This document shows, one piece after another, positions 48,801 through 61,293 of a stretch of 64,000 nucleotides of DNA. The translations under genes and the position numbers were made by a program. Position 1 is the first letter of the stretch; each line of letters opens with the position of its first letter. The DNA is from Orthonyx spaldingii (taxonomy: Eukaryota > Chordata > Aves > Passeriformes > Orthonychidae). Location: NCBI GenBank assembly GCA_013397795.1, contig VZTJ01003574.1, forward strand, positions 2,647,284-2,711,283, read 5' to 3'. Below the pieces are notes generated by a model. That model saw only the letters and a program-made list of their open reading frames with translations, searched no databases and was not told where the DNA came from.

Positions 48801-51800
48801 AACACCATAAGAAGCTTAGCAAAGCTTCTATTCTTTCTAGTGGTTTCTGCTAGTTGTGATACACAACAGCCACTGGATTCTTTTGATCCATCTCTCTCCG
48901 GTAAGAACTGCAGTGCCCAGCTGAAGGAGCAAGTGTGCTCCAATGTATCCTCCTGTGTGGGGCACGACACCTCCACAGCCTCAGAGACTGGTGACAGGCT
49001 GGAAGAGACCCCCGGATTGAACAAAACCAATCTCACTGAATCCAAGCACATGACATCTCATTTCATCTGGAAATCTACTGCCAGCAGAGGCAAGGTACTA
49101 ATAATTGGTGATGCAGCTTCAAGTGTGCAGCTCAGAACAAAGCTGTGTGCTGGCAAGAGATGACAGCCCACACCTGATGTCTTACTATCACCTCTTTCAG
49201 CAGAAATTGAAAGTATTTTCTCTTCTTCCCACTTCTACATGATACCAGGTTTAAACCTTGAAATGACAGCTACAGAAAAAATATTAGGAAAATAAATTAG
49301 GCTTATATCTGCTTAATTTCCCAAAGTAGTTTATCACAACTTTAACCTTCCCCCACTGGTACTTTACATGATGCTAACACAGTGTTGCATCTACAACAAG
49401 AGCAATGAACACAGGAACTCAAGATACCACACCAGAAATAAATCCAAGCTCCCATGAAGCTAATAGATTAAATTCCTGAAAAGCCCATGGATGGCTATAT
49501 CAATAGAGGGTTTCTGGAAATGTCACATGTCCTTTCCCTTCCACTGGATGGTCCTGCTTATGTGCTTAGAGTTTTCTTTAAACAAGCAACACTCAGGAAT
49601 TATGATTTTAACAGAGCACTTAGGAGCATCTTCAGCCCTTCTCCAAGAAGGGAAAACAGTGGCACCTGTTATGTGTTATTTATGAAAGTTTCTTGTTGTT
49701 TTTGAGGAAGGAGTGATGTCCTCCTTTCTCAAAGAGCAGTCAGCAGGCCCGAAGCTGACACACACACATTGGTTTAAATCTGCTGCCTGCAGGGAGCAGC
49801 ACCCGTTTGTGCTCTGGTAGAAAAAGACAACCAACCCCACACCACCAGGCACTGCTTCCAGTTCACTTGGACCTCTGCACACCACAGCCCCTACCAGAGC
49901 ACATCTGATTGCATGGAAGAGGGGTACCAGTGGCTCTGCTGCAGCTGCATTCCAGAGCTGCATTCCCTTCTCCTACCAGCCATCAGCACTGGAAAAGCCA
50001 AAGTTCAGACACGCAAGTCGATGCCCTCCACATCTGCCTTGCTACCTGCCCACATCCCTCCTCTTTGAGGTGCCTTCTGCCTCAGTCCAGGAATGAGGAA
50101 TTCTTCCAGGCTCATTTGTTAAAGTTTGTCTGGTGTCAGTTTGTGTCGCTGCTAAGTATAAAACCTTGGCATGAAAGCAGCATGTCAGGGACATCTACCT
50201 GTACAAATGCATTAAAATGGTGTTAATAAACAATACAACATACACAGAGTAGAACCAGTGGGAAATTAAGTACATCAAAGATGGTAAAAATGCTACAAAA
50301 AAGGTAAAAGGTTGAAGAACACAGTCACTCAAGGCAGCTTTTTGGTTTTTTACTATTTCAGGGCTATTTCCAATTTTATCCTATAACTTACTAATTTATT
50401 CCTCCCCCGCTGATCTCAATTTCTCTTTCTGCTAGGTTTAAAACAACATTTAGCATTTTCTCCAGTTACACAATATCTTCGACAGAGATATTTGCATTGC
50501 TTATATTTAGGTTAAATCCCACACATACTGTTTACTGCAATATTTGCCTCCTCTAAACACCTATGAAGTTGAAAAGGAGCCATTACACATCCATCGTCAG
50601 AAATGTGGATGTGATTTATGTAATGAAAGATAACAATCACATTCCAAGCTTACTAGGGAGATGTAAAAACAGTATTAAAATATTTTGTGTATACACTGGG
50701 TTGCTTTTTACTCACAAGTATGAGGGCCCAGTGTCACACAAGATTTCCCTCCCCTCCTCCAGTGTTCAGTGTTTTAAAGATCACAGCAGAAGTGCTTTTT
50801 TGCATTTCTGCCAAGTGAACTTAAATACCTTTTGGGTTTCATCCTACACTATTTTAGACTGCCTGTAGTTGTGGCATGTTTTTTAATCCCTAAATCAGCC
50901 TTCAGTCTCCTGATGGGCCCTCCAACCCATCATCTTACACTCTTTGACAAGTACTTTGACAAGTTAACTCTCTCAAGAGCAGAGAACTAACTCAGACTGC
51001 TAATCAGTATGTTCAATATCAAGAGTTTAAGACCTGCTTGTTCTTCCTCAGAAACAATATTTAAAATCACAAAAAAACCCTCCTAACAGATTTTTCCATC
51101 TTACCACCATGGTCTCAACTACAGGAGACCTCCAATGTTTACCATCCCGTGCTTTCTCCCTGCTTCTCACATACCTCAAAAAAAACAACAATGAAATTCA
51201 GGTCCAGACAACCAGAAACAGTATTTCTCCACAATGAGCAAGGAGCAGTTATTTAGTTAATCAAAAAACACTTCTATCCTCAAATTCTTACTAAGTAAAT
51301 ACATTCTGTGATGATCACCATTCATGGCTGCTCCTGCTCAAGCATTGTTTAGTGACTCCAAGAAAGAACTGTTTGTTAATGTTTTAGCAAGGGATTAGTT
51401 GTTTGTAGCTGTGGGTGAAAAGCATGTTCCAGCAGTGAGGTACAGAAGGGCCCAGACTTGCTGATGGGAGGAGGATACTGCAGAAATTGGACTGTGTAGG
51501 TGAATGCTGGGTGGGGGAAAGGAGCGGGATCTGAACAGAGTTTACCTATAGGCTGTGGTATAACGGGGGAGGGAAAAGAGACAGAAATTATTCACCAAAA
51601 CAGAGTTGTTCTGCCAACCACTCCTTTAGGCATCACCTTGGGTAAACCCTGGCTAACAGCACAGTCTATCAGAGCTGGCTTCAGCAGCATCTATACACTG
51701 CAGCATAAAGGAACTGGGGAAGAGCAGGGCCTAAGCTGAAGTCAGTGTGAGGGAACTGACAGAGATAAGGTAGAAGCAGATGACGAAAGACTTCTCAAAA

Positions 51801-51924
51801 TACTACTAAAAAGCAGAGGTTTTGAACTAGCCATACTGCTGTTCTATGCAACTATTTCAAAACATTCCCAATTCTTCCAGTCACAGGTACCTTTGTCATT
51901 ACCAAGTTAAAATGCAAACCATAC

Positions 51925-52065
51925 CTGAGTCAGAACATCCAGCTGTCCCATAATATGCTCCAGGGTATTTGCAAGACTGGTCTCCTCCTCTTGCTGCTCA
52001 TGGATCCTACCAGAATCCTGAGTTTTTGTTTTCTTATGATGAATACCACAATCCATTTCTGACTG
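51925..52065 (-). CDS. POC1B: POC1B, penultimate coding exon (linker and start of coiled coil)
   Basis: This exon encodes 47 residues in frame 0 at both ends. It begins QSEMDCGIHHKKTKTQDSGR, a charged, poorly conserved linker, and ends in ANTLEHIMGQLDVLTQ, the start of the conserved POC1 C-terminal coiled coil that continues in the exon at 40275-40373. The acceptor tract is 'gcctgtttatttttccag' and the donor is CAG|GTATGG. The acceptor is a tandem NAGNAG (CAGCAG), so splicing could begin three bases later and drop one glutamine. 'LEHIM' fits POC1B better than POC1A. The WD40 propeller exons must lie upstream, beyond the right edge of the window or in the unresolved intron. Only about one sixth of the protein (79 of roughly 480 residues) is visible. 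Confidence 0.93.
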
Positions 52066-55000
52066 CTGGAAAAATAAACAGGCATAATCTGTTATTGTGA
52101 TGCAAACAACTGCACAAGGATTTCTGTTCCATAGAGGGTAAACAGCAGAGGACAGTTTATGCTGGGACAGTCTATGCTATTAAAGACAGGCAAAGGAGAA
52201 AGGAATTACTCTTGTCACAGCTGGAAAAGGAAAAGCTTCTGCTGACTTGTCTGCCTGCTGCAGGTAGAGAGTGGTTTTGTTGTTTTCTGAGGGGTTTTTG
52301 TGTGTGCTTTTGTTTGTTTTTAAACCATCACCAGGAAAGGGAAACCTTAGATAAAAATCTTGAAGCAATCCTGTAAGATTCAAGTTTTCTATGTGCAAAG
52401 AACTTTGGTGTTCTCTTGTGGCACACAGACACAGACTACAAGTAAGTGAAGACTTACTGGAGCTGTTCAGGGCAGCACTACATCCCAGTGATAAGAATTA
52501 AGTAAGCTACCCCAGGAGTCTGATTATTTCACTCAAACAGTAAAGTTAAAGCCTCTCTCCATGCCTGGTAGTTGAAAGAAGGCAAAGACATTGTACCATA
52601 GTTAAGTTCAGCAGAAGCAAGATGTTCCAATATGCATTGGAACTGTTTTGATTCAGTAATTTTAATTTTGTTTATATCTTGAACTGGTTTTCCTCCTCAA
52701 CGAGATTAACAAGAAGTTTACTTTGAAGTTTCAACTGTTTTAGTTATGCAAGCTTGAATATTTCATTCAGAATAAATTAAGTTTGAAAAACACAAATAGA
52801 TCTCTACTAAAGAACTTATTCTTCTTTCCTTTTCTTTCAAAATGGTATCTTTCTTCTAGAACAAACACTATTTGCATTGTTTATCTGCATTATTGCCAGT
52901 AGAAGCAGTTCAGAGAAGTTTAACTAGAGGAGGTAGCCAACTGGTTAAGCAACTGCAGACTTCAGTTTCTCAATTTACACTGATGGACAAGATTTGAATT
53001 GAAAGCCAAGACCACAGCTCAAAACTTACTTCTCCATGGCCCAATGCCCGGTGCAGCTCCACCCCATGCACTTATTGCTCACACAAAGTTTTCAAATCAA
53101 CAAAGCAGCAAGGAATTCTGACAGATTAAAGAAGTCTCTAAAAGTTCCTCCACATATACTTTTTCTAAGTAGAAATGAAGATTTGCTTCTGTCTCTTCTC
53201 TCCTATGCAACAGCAGGAACGCTTTTCTCACCAGCACAGTACTGACTTACCTGCTCCTCTCTGTATTTGATGCCAGATGTGTGCAGATGTGCAACTAAAC
53301 TGCAACAAGACCAGCTCACATAGCTTTAACCACCAAACTGTTCAGTACTTCATGAAAATATGTACATGCATACAAAAATTATATATATTTTAAAAATATA
53401 CATAAAAAACCTTGTGCTGCAGGGAGCCACAGACTGAGAACACAGAAAGGCTCCCAAGGCTGAGGTTCAGCTCAACACACAGGCAAAATATGCAATAAGT
53501 ACTTCAAGGAGCAGAAGTGTGAGTATCTAGGGAAGGTAGAGACTGGAGGGGATGAGGAAAAGGAAAAAAGAGGCTGCAGCAGCAGCAGCTTTGACAGGAG
53601 AATGCCTTGCTCTGGCCACTAACTGCCAGCAGGAGCTGACCACTCTTCCAGCCCCTGCCCACCAAACCATCCTCCTCCAGCCAAGCCTCACAAGGCCAGT
53701 CCTGCATAAGGAGAAGGAAAGAAAGAGAAGGTTTAAATGACACATCAGGGATCACTGTGCTCCACCACGGGCCCGGGATGCAGCTGGGTATCAGGTGGTA
53801 CCAGCCACACCGGCCTCTGTTAATTCCCTTCCTCCTACCTGTTTGAATAATTGGGATTATCTACAGGCCCTCGGCCAACACAGCCCACACTCCAGGTCAC
53901 ACAGATCTGCCTCGGCATGGGAGCCACACTCCAGCTACTCCTGTGCTGCAGGGAGCCGAAAAGCCACACGTTGCTCACCAATGCAGTGATTTCATCAACT
54001 AAAATATGTTCTTGCAGAGATGAGATCAATCCAGTCTTAAAAACCTGCTATTTGCTGCTTAAATTTAAAAGTGAAAACAAACAAAAACCACAAACCACTG
54101 CTTTTCAATGGGTAACTAGCATCAAAAAACATTTTCTTTCTATTTTAAGGCTGACTAGCTTATGTTGATGATGTAACTTCAGGCCAGTCAATCATGGCAC
54201 AGCAGAAATTTGAGTGAGCTAACACTGCATACAACCTGCACTTAAAAACCCCAAATTATGATGAGCTATCCTCTTCAAAACCCATTAGAAGAAGCTGACT
54301 CACAGAGCAGAAAAATGACTGTACCAACAGATCTTCTCCATCTATCTTTATAGCATATGTCAGACAGCTTTTCATAAACAGCTCCGGGGTTCAACTCACA
54401 GTCTATATTCTTTTTGCTACAGTTCACAAAGTTTAAGAGTCTGGCAAGGGCAACACCGCAGAGATGTTCCCACACTGATGCTTTAGGGGTCAGGTGGTCC
54501 CTCACCATGTCAAGCTGAAGCCAGAGCTGTCAGATACCACATTCTGCTGCTCACCTCACAGGCTATGTACCGCCCCCATGAAAAGTCAGGCAAGCCACCT
54601 CCAGCAAGGCCACGGGGGCTCCTGAAGGCAACAGCCCCAAGAACAGAAATATATCTACATTTAGAAACAGAAGCATGACAACATGGCATACTGTCCTATT
54701 TCAAACACCACAGCTGCTTGAAAGGCTCCTTACTGCCCCTCATCAAGATAACCTGCAGCTACAGCCTCCAGCAATGAGGCTCTGAGTTCGTGCCTCTGTC
54801 TAAACCAGGGACACAGGCAGCCAGCAAATAAACACTGTGACAATGGTCACAGCAGTGACTTCCAAAAGGGAGGCTTCCAACTGGCCAAGGTCTTTGACTA
54901 TTCGGTTCTAGGAAGTGTGCACCCAGCTGAGGAAGAACCAAACTGCCTCCAGACTGAAACATTTTCAAATGTTGGAAAAGCAGACTAAATCAGCTGCTGT

Positions 55001-58000
55001 TCCCAACAGAATGAACAAGAAAAACCTTAGAGACCTACAGCCTTAGAGAGACTACAGGCACCCTTCTCCTAATGACAATCTTTATCATGTGGTGAGCCAG
55101 CCACCAGGGATTTAAATTCTAACAGATTTAGAAAAACGTTGCAAAAATACATAATTGTGTCAGTCTCAGTGCCAATGAGCCACGATTATAGGCAGAGACA
55201 CCTGTGCTCTCATCTGACTCACCTGTGGGTAAAGTGCCAGCTGAACCCTGGGGACAGGCACCAGAAACAATGGCACTGCTGCAGAGGTTTAATTCATTTC
55301 AGTCAGGGTTCAAGTGTGCTATTTATTCGGCACAACCAAACAAATGTCTTTGCCATTAAATATCTTATTACAACATCTGTGTATTAAGCACTGGGAGTAG
55401 AGCAAGGAGCAGCTGAACATTAAAGGAAGAAGAGATGAGCAGTTTCAGAATACAATACAGCTCTCAGTGACAAAGGGAAAACAGAAGTGATTTATTTATA
55501 GCAACCACTTAAAGACAGCACAGTGCAACTACTTGGGGGAAGGGGAAAATTAATCAGCCTTCATTCCAGAGGTCTCTTACTGAGCCTCTTATGAAGATTG
55601 TTCTGGCTGAACAGCATCCTGGCCAGCAATTACAGTGCTGATCGGGGGGTGGTGGGCAAGTATGAACCACACAACACATGTGCTTCCATAGCAAACTGCA
55701 ACAGACAACTAAAAAATGCCATTTTCCTTCCTAAATGGCGATCCTGAGAAGACATATTGATACAATAACCACCTACCTGAGTTTTAAACCTACTGATAAA
55801 ATGTAGGATTCTTATAATTCAGTCCAGAGGAAATGCTTCTTTTCCCTTCTCCTCACCTCTCTCCACTGGATGGGAAGAACGGAGTGGTGTGAAGGAGGTA
55901 GGTTCAGCTCTACCTTTAAGTCCCTTTCAATTAACAAATTACTCTTTTGAGGGGTTTGTGTTTTGGTGGGGTTTTTTTGAGACAGTATGATGTTGCCAAG
56001 AATTAATTCTCAAGTATCTAGAAAGACAGCACACCCTTTAAGCAACACATACATCCAACGTGTTCAATTCAACATAGACTTTCAATGTATTAAAATTCCT
56101 AAATGCAATAAATTCATTATCTTAGCTGAAAAAACTCCCCTAAAAACAGAGCAGCAGCAAACTCCCTAAGGCAGTGTACACAGCTCTTCTGGACCCCAAT
56201 TTTACTAATCCAAAGAAGAGAGAAATACCTTTAAAAGTCTATTTTGAGGAGTCATTTTCACCACAGGTAAAGTGATACTTTAAATGTGTTCTCAAAGAGC
56301 AACAGTGACATCCAGTGGAAGCACATCAGCTTCAAGGTAAGCTCCACGGCAGGGTCGGATGGAGTACACCGTGCTAGATGGGAGGGCTCATGAAAGGCTA
56401 AGAAGTAGCCTCAATTCTCCCTGCTGTACACAAAATATCATTGACTGAGCACAAGCACATTTCTCGGGCCTGAAAAAGCATCTCCTCTTCAAGGCAGCAC
56501 TGAAATCTCTGGAGAAATCACATTCTTCAAGACTTGCATTACTCCACATCTACTGTCCAGACCAGCACAGGGTAACAACTCAATTTGAGATACAACCTAA
56601 ATTAGCTTTGTAAAACAATTTATACAATCATTCATGCATGCTCAACCCTTATGTCAGAATTCAAATTGCAATAATGAAGGTAATTTGGGAGGGAGAGAGA
56701 AAAGAGAAGGGAAGTGAAAAGAACATTACTTACCTTTTATTTTTGCTTCAGACAAAAGTTATGTTGGGTTTGATGCAATTATTTACACAGAACCCTCCTC
56801 CCTGTTGGTGTTACTAACAAACCAGTAAAATTTGGCACCTCTACTGTAACAGCCATGTTTCACCACAGGCCAATAAATATTAAGCTGATAAACTCAGGAA
56901 GAAATAAGAGTTAACAGGGACATCTCAAACCCATTTAAATCCCAAGACACTCTTGTGCCAAAGCCTAAGTGAAGCACTGGCAGAAGGAGGCAGATGAAGC
57001 AGGCTTGTGTATTTTAAGTGAAACAGCATCAGAGCATTCAGCTCTGCTGACCAAAATGCCCGGAAGGACAGAAACGGGAGAAGCTAGTGGTACTCAGAAA
57101 TGTACAAAACAGCCTGTCCATACACAGAAGGCTGCACTTGGACTGAAATTTGGATTTGCTTGTAGAAATACCAGCATCCTATCTCTGCAGGTGACCCTGT
57201 TTGGCAATCTCCAGCCCAGAGCAGGTCCTCACCAGAAGGGAAAAGCTGTTCCCCTCCCATGTTTCAGTGACTTTGCTCTGTGGTTCATTGTCTGTTGGTG
57301 CAGCTCACTTATCCCTATAATCTGTAAGTGTCCCTTTTAAATCAGGACAGATAATAGTAGCACCAGCTTCAAGGTAACATTGAAGACAGTTAAATGGGAG
57401 TTTGGCACATATTGCATTTCCAAAAGCACAAATGGTATTCACATGAAGAGTGAAAATGAGAAATAGTAATGCCAGACATTGAAAGCCCAGTGACAGATAA
57501 AACTTAATGGCTATCATTAAAGCAAGTCTGTATTTCTTGAGAAGGAAAAGCTAAGGCTGGTCTTCAACATTTTAGATTTGTGTTTCCTGCTTTGCTTAGG
57601 TATTTTATCTCCCTTAACCAATTTTCCCCTCCCATCAGTCCTAGTTTCCTTAGGAAATAGGAAGAGGTCTTTCAGAATTCAGTATGGAATAATTAAGCTT
57701 TGTTGCACAGGTGATGCTCAACCAACACTGCTCCTGGACAATAACAACAACAAAAATTTCAAAGGAACAGCTTTTGTGTGGAAACAAGACACAACGGGAA
57801 CAAAAGCATAAATATGAAAACCATTGGTAAGAAATTTCATCAAGAATTGAAATTCTTGGTGAAAAACAGGTTCTCTCTAGTCCTGTTTTTTGAAGAAAAA
57901 CTCCCAAGAAAAGGCAGACAAACATTGGAAATAAGTGTTTATTCTCACTCTTGGGTTGTCTGGCTACAGGTTCTTTTACACCAAAAGCATTGGCCTCCAA

Positions 58001-58144
58001 GGCAAGACAGACAATGATCTCCTGAAGAGGGAACAACAGCTTCCAGCTCATTCCCTTCATCAGAATAATTTCCCCTTTTCCACTGAATGAGGTATATATA
58101 CATTGTGTAACATACAAATCATGTGCACACCTACTTTGTTACTT

Positions 58145-58177
58145 ATATACATGTATAAAAATGCATGCCATGTATAT
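58145..58177. repeat. Short inverted repeat in alternating purine-pyrimidine DNA
   Basis: Perfect 9-base arms, ATATACATG (58145-58153) and CATGTATAT (58169-58177), flank a 15-base loop. They sit inside an AT-rich stretch (58090-58180) with many alternating purine-pyrimidine steps. It could form a small cruciform or hairpin; there is no evidence that it does. Confidence 0.7.
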
Positions 58178-58677
58178 GTAAATGCAGGCACACACTAAAA
58201 CACATTCACTTGTTATTCCTCTTGCTTGAAGTTTGAATTTTAGCAGAAGAGTTTGAGATCTTAGAAACTTTTAAAGCTTATGCTACCTTCATCTATCTCC
58301 AAGCTGGCACAGAACTGCAGCTTGAAAAAAAACAACTTTAAAATCTTGCCTCCATCTCATTTCTTTGAATTATGACTCAAGCATTAAACCAAGCCACATA
58401 CAGCAGCAACCTAAGTGGGAGAATTTACATTAATTAGCCTGAGATGCTGAACTTAAAAGGCAATTTTTATTCTGACCAATAATGACTTGTCAGGGCTTGC
58501 CTTATTGTTCCAGAGTCTAAGAACAAATCTATTCATTGTAAGATGACAGAAATTAAAAGCTGATCCTCTTATTTCTGCAAGAAATCTTGTCAAACCAGAA
58601 CACAAGGGAAAACAGTTGTAGCAGCACAGCTGCTCCCCATCCACTACCAGGCAAAGCTGTTGCAGGTTGCTGCAGTC

Positions 58678-59235
58678 ATTCCAAGCGCCTTGGAAAGTCA
58701 ACCTGAGGGTGCTGCCTTTTCCCCTCTCTCACGTTCTTCACCAGGACACTTGTCCTGTCACTCCATGCCCTTGTCCAAAGACCCTCTCCAGCTCTTCTTG
58801 TAGACCCCTGAGGTACCAGAAGGGGCTCTAAGGTCTCCCTGGAGTCTTCTCCAGGCTGAACAATCCCAATTCTCTCAACCTGTCTCCACAGCTTGTGGAG
58901 ACCACCACCACAGAGGTGCTCCAGCCCTCTGATCATCCTCATGGCCTCCTCTGGACCCACTCTAACAGGTGGGTTAAATGTGCATAATCACATTTTTCTC
59001 ATGTTGGGGTCCCAGAGTTGAAGGCAGCAGTGCAGGTGGGGTCTCACCTGAGCAGAGGGGCAGGATGAGCTCCCTCAACCTGCTGCCCACAGGGCTTTGG
59101 ATGCAGTCCAAGACACATTTGGCTTTCTGGGCTGCAAGTGACCCATTGTTGGGTCATGTCAAGCTTCTTGTCAACCAGCATCCTCAAGTTCTTCTCTTCA
59201 GGGCTGCTCTCAATCTCTTTTTCTCTGTTCCTGTT
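58678..59235 (-). mobile_element. CR1 LINE fragment, long (about 560 bases)
   Basis: The plus strand is a reversed CR1. It shows 'caaagaccctctccagctct', 'aggtctccctggagtcttct' with 'ccaggctgaacaatcccaat', 'aggtgctccagccctctgat' with 'catcctcatggcctcctctg', and then 'caggtggggtctcacctgag'. It continues with 'ctttctgggctgcaagtgac' and 'tcttgtcaaccagcatcctc' and 'cagggctgctctcaatctct'. It is the longest CR1 copy in the window, lies in the same orientation as POC1B, and is truncated at both ends, lacking the terminal octamers. The open frames crossing it are decayed repeat sequence. Confidence 0.93.
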
Positions 59236-61271
59236 TAACATCTGTCCTCTCACAAAACAATTACAAAACAGGCTTAGGTAAGTGGGCTTCCTTTAATAAA
59301 AGGAGAGGCAGCTGTGGGTAACCATCTGCTACCACCCTGCTTGGGAAAGACGTAGGAAAGAGCTCCTGTGATCAATAAGAGCAAGGCTCCTGCTCAATCC
59401 CACAAAGTTTTTGCTTGGACAGCCAAGTAGGATAAAGAAGAGTGGAAACATCTTGAGTACTCATCACACTGTTGTTCTTTTAAGTAAATAATCTACCTAC
59501 CTATTCCAGGAGGAAGGCAACCGTGCACCAGACTAAAGCTTCCTGGAGTGGGAATCCTCCAAAAAGTAAGGTGACAGCAGATCAGGAAAAATAATCATTG
59601 TGCAGACCACATCTTCGCTGTAGGCTGAAGGTTGGATCCCTGCTCTTGAATACAGGATCCCTCCCTTAAAATGCTTAAAATTAAATAAATAGAAGGGAGT
59701 GGATAAGGTGCAAACAAAAAACCACATTCACATCCCATCGCAAAGAGCTGCAGCTCTATGCAATGAAACTGATTCCCAGGAGGGAATTTCACAGCAAGAA
59801 AAAAAAAGGTACATAAGGATTCATAAGTATTAACAAATGCCAAAATTAGATACAGTTACCAATTTGGAAGCCAAAAGGTCAAAAAAAGAGGCACATCTGG
59901 CCTATGAGTAATTCAGAAGGAATTTGTTTACACAAGAACAGGCTGACAGGATGAACTGCTGCAGTCAGCACGAGACCATGGGCTGAGCACTGGAGGCACC
60001 CGAGGTCACCAAACAAACCCAACCAGCAAAACAGAGAGGTGGAGTCAGCTCTGGACATTCAGTTATGGGCCTCAGACAACTTTATGATCAGATCACGTTT
60101 TCTGGAATTTGCCTCCAATCCTATCCCACAGGACTATTTTGGAAAATTTACCATTGAAGAAATAAGCACAGTCCAAGGCCTGCAGAAAGCTCTAAACCCA
60201 GCAGTGTCAAAACAGCCTAAATGTTTGTCTTAGACAAAAGATGCTAGATTTGAAGAGTCACAGGCCACTTATTTCAAAGTCCTTTCTGCTGAAGTGCTGC
60301 TCTTATCAAGCTTGCCTTTGTGAAGGTCAGCTATGCCTAGAAGTTGAGTATCTCCACAACTGAGTGCCATTTAACTTCACAGGAGCTAAGGATATTTAAG
60401 ACATTTGTGCTCCTGAATTTCAGAAGAGCAGAACGACTTCTTTGCAAGAGAATGTCAGTGGACAGTTGTCACTTCTGCCCATGTCTCCCAAACTGCACTA
60501 CCAAGGGATTACCTCTTTTTGAGTCTGTCTGCACATCCACTCGTGTGAGCAGGTCTCAGAGTCCTGCCAGGGGCTGAAAACTAAACTGCATATATTTAAG
60601 TTCTATGGCTGCAGAATTTACAAATGCAGTGACAGGGGAAACATTTCCCCATCACCTGTAAGCTCATGTTCTGCTGCACCTCTCGCCAGGACACCCCTGG
60701 TTTGAGATAAGCAGACCACACACACAATCCTTGCAGCCTATGCACATCACTGCCTTTTGGACTGAAGACCCCACACATCCTGTTGAAGACAGCTTTATTT
60801 CTGAGGTGCCTCAGCACAAGCAAGTTTTAAGGTATTTTTTGTTAGAAAATTATATGCAGAAGCTGAGGCTAAAGTCTCCTCACGAGCCTCCTCCTTTGGA
60901 AAGTAATATTTTGCACAGGGTTAGAACATGCCTCCAAAAAGTTTGTTTAAACCTGAGCAAAAAATCTCTGTATCAATGCATATTTCCTATTTTTGATAAT
61001 ATTTCATAGAAAAACTGTTTACCCACTTAGCTTCTACTACAATGCTTTTATTCACAATTTTCAGTGTTTAGACAAACAAGTTTAAACAAACACCCAAGCA
61101 CTTTCTAACTGTCCATGTGACATCAACCATTCAGCATTTGCTGTGACACTTGACCATACACAGCCTTCCTGGAATTAGTCAACAATAGCAGCAAATCTGT
61201 CCTATAATGAAACATGTGTTCTTGCACACTCATGTCAGCAACCACACATGCAAAGCTTTCCTTGTACTTGT

Positions 61272-61293
61272 AAAAAAAAAAAAAATAAATAAA
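61272..61293. repeat. A14 tract followed by AAAT units
   Basis: Fourteen A residues are followed by two TAAA-type units. It is a simple low-complexity tract with no recognisable retroposon attached. Confidence 0.9.

Larger units (their letters stand above)
40374..51924 (-). other. POC1B: POC1B last intron (11,551 bases)
   Basis: The intron runs from a GTATGG donor (plus positions 51919-51924) to the TTGCAG acceptor (40374-40379). It contains a MIR-like SINE (41350-41475) and a CR1 3' fragment (45679-45846). Otherwise it is AT-rich unique sequence. No extra exon, nested gene or RNA gene was recognised. Lower-complexity AT-rich stretches at 41140-41330 and 47780-47850 are possible conserved non-coding elements. 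Confidence 0.85.

Noticed and set aside
40275..52065. Assignment to POC1A instead of POC1B
   Set aside because: The paralogues share the coiled coil, but 'LEHIM' and 'CLENQQK' fit POC1B. A full-length alignment would make this final.
53970..54030. A possible extra POC1B exon on the minus strand, with a good GTGAGC donor
   Set aside because: The encoded peptide does not resemble any POC1 segment I know, and the upstream acceptor has no proper pyrimidine tract.
56225..56275. Minus-strand peptide containing 'LPVVKMTPQ' that faintly recalls the POC1B linker
   Set aside because: The match is a few residues only, with no acceptor tract before it, and stops appear in the neighbouring frames.
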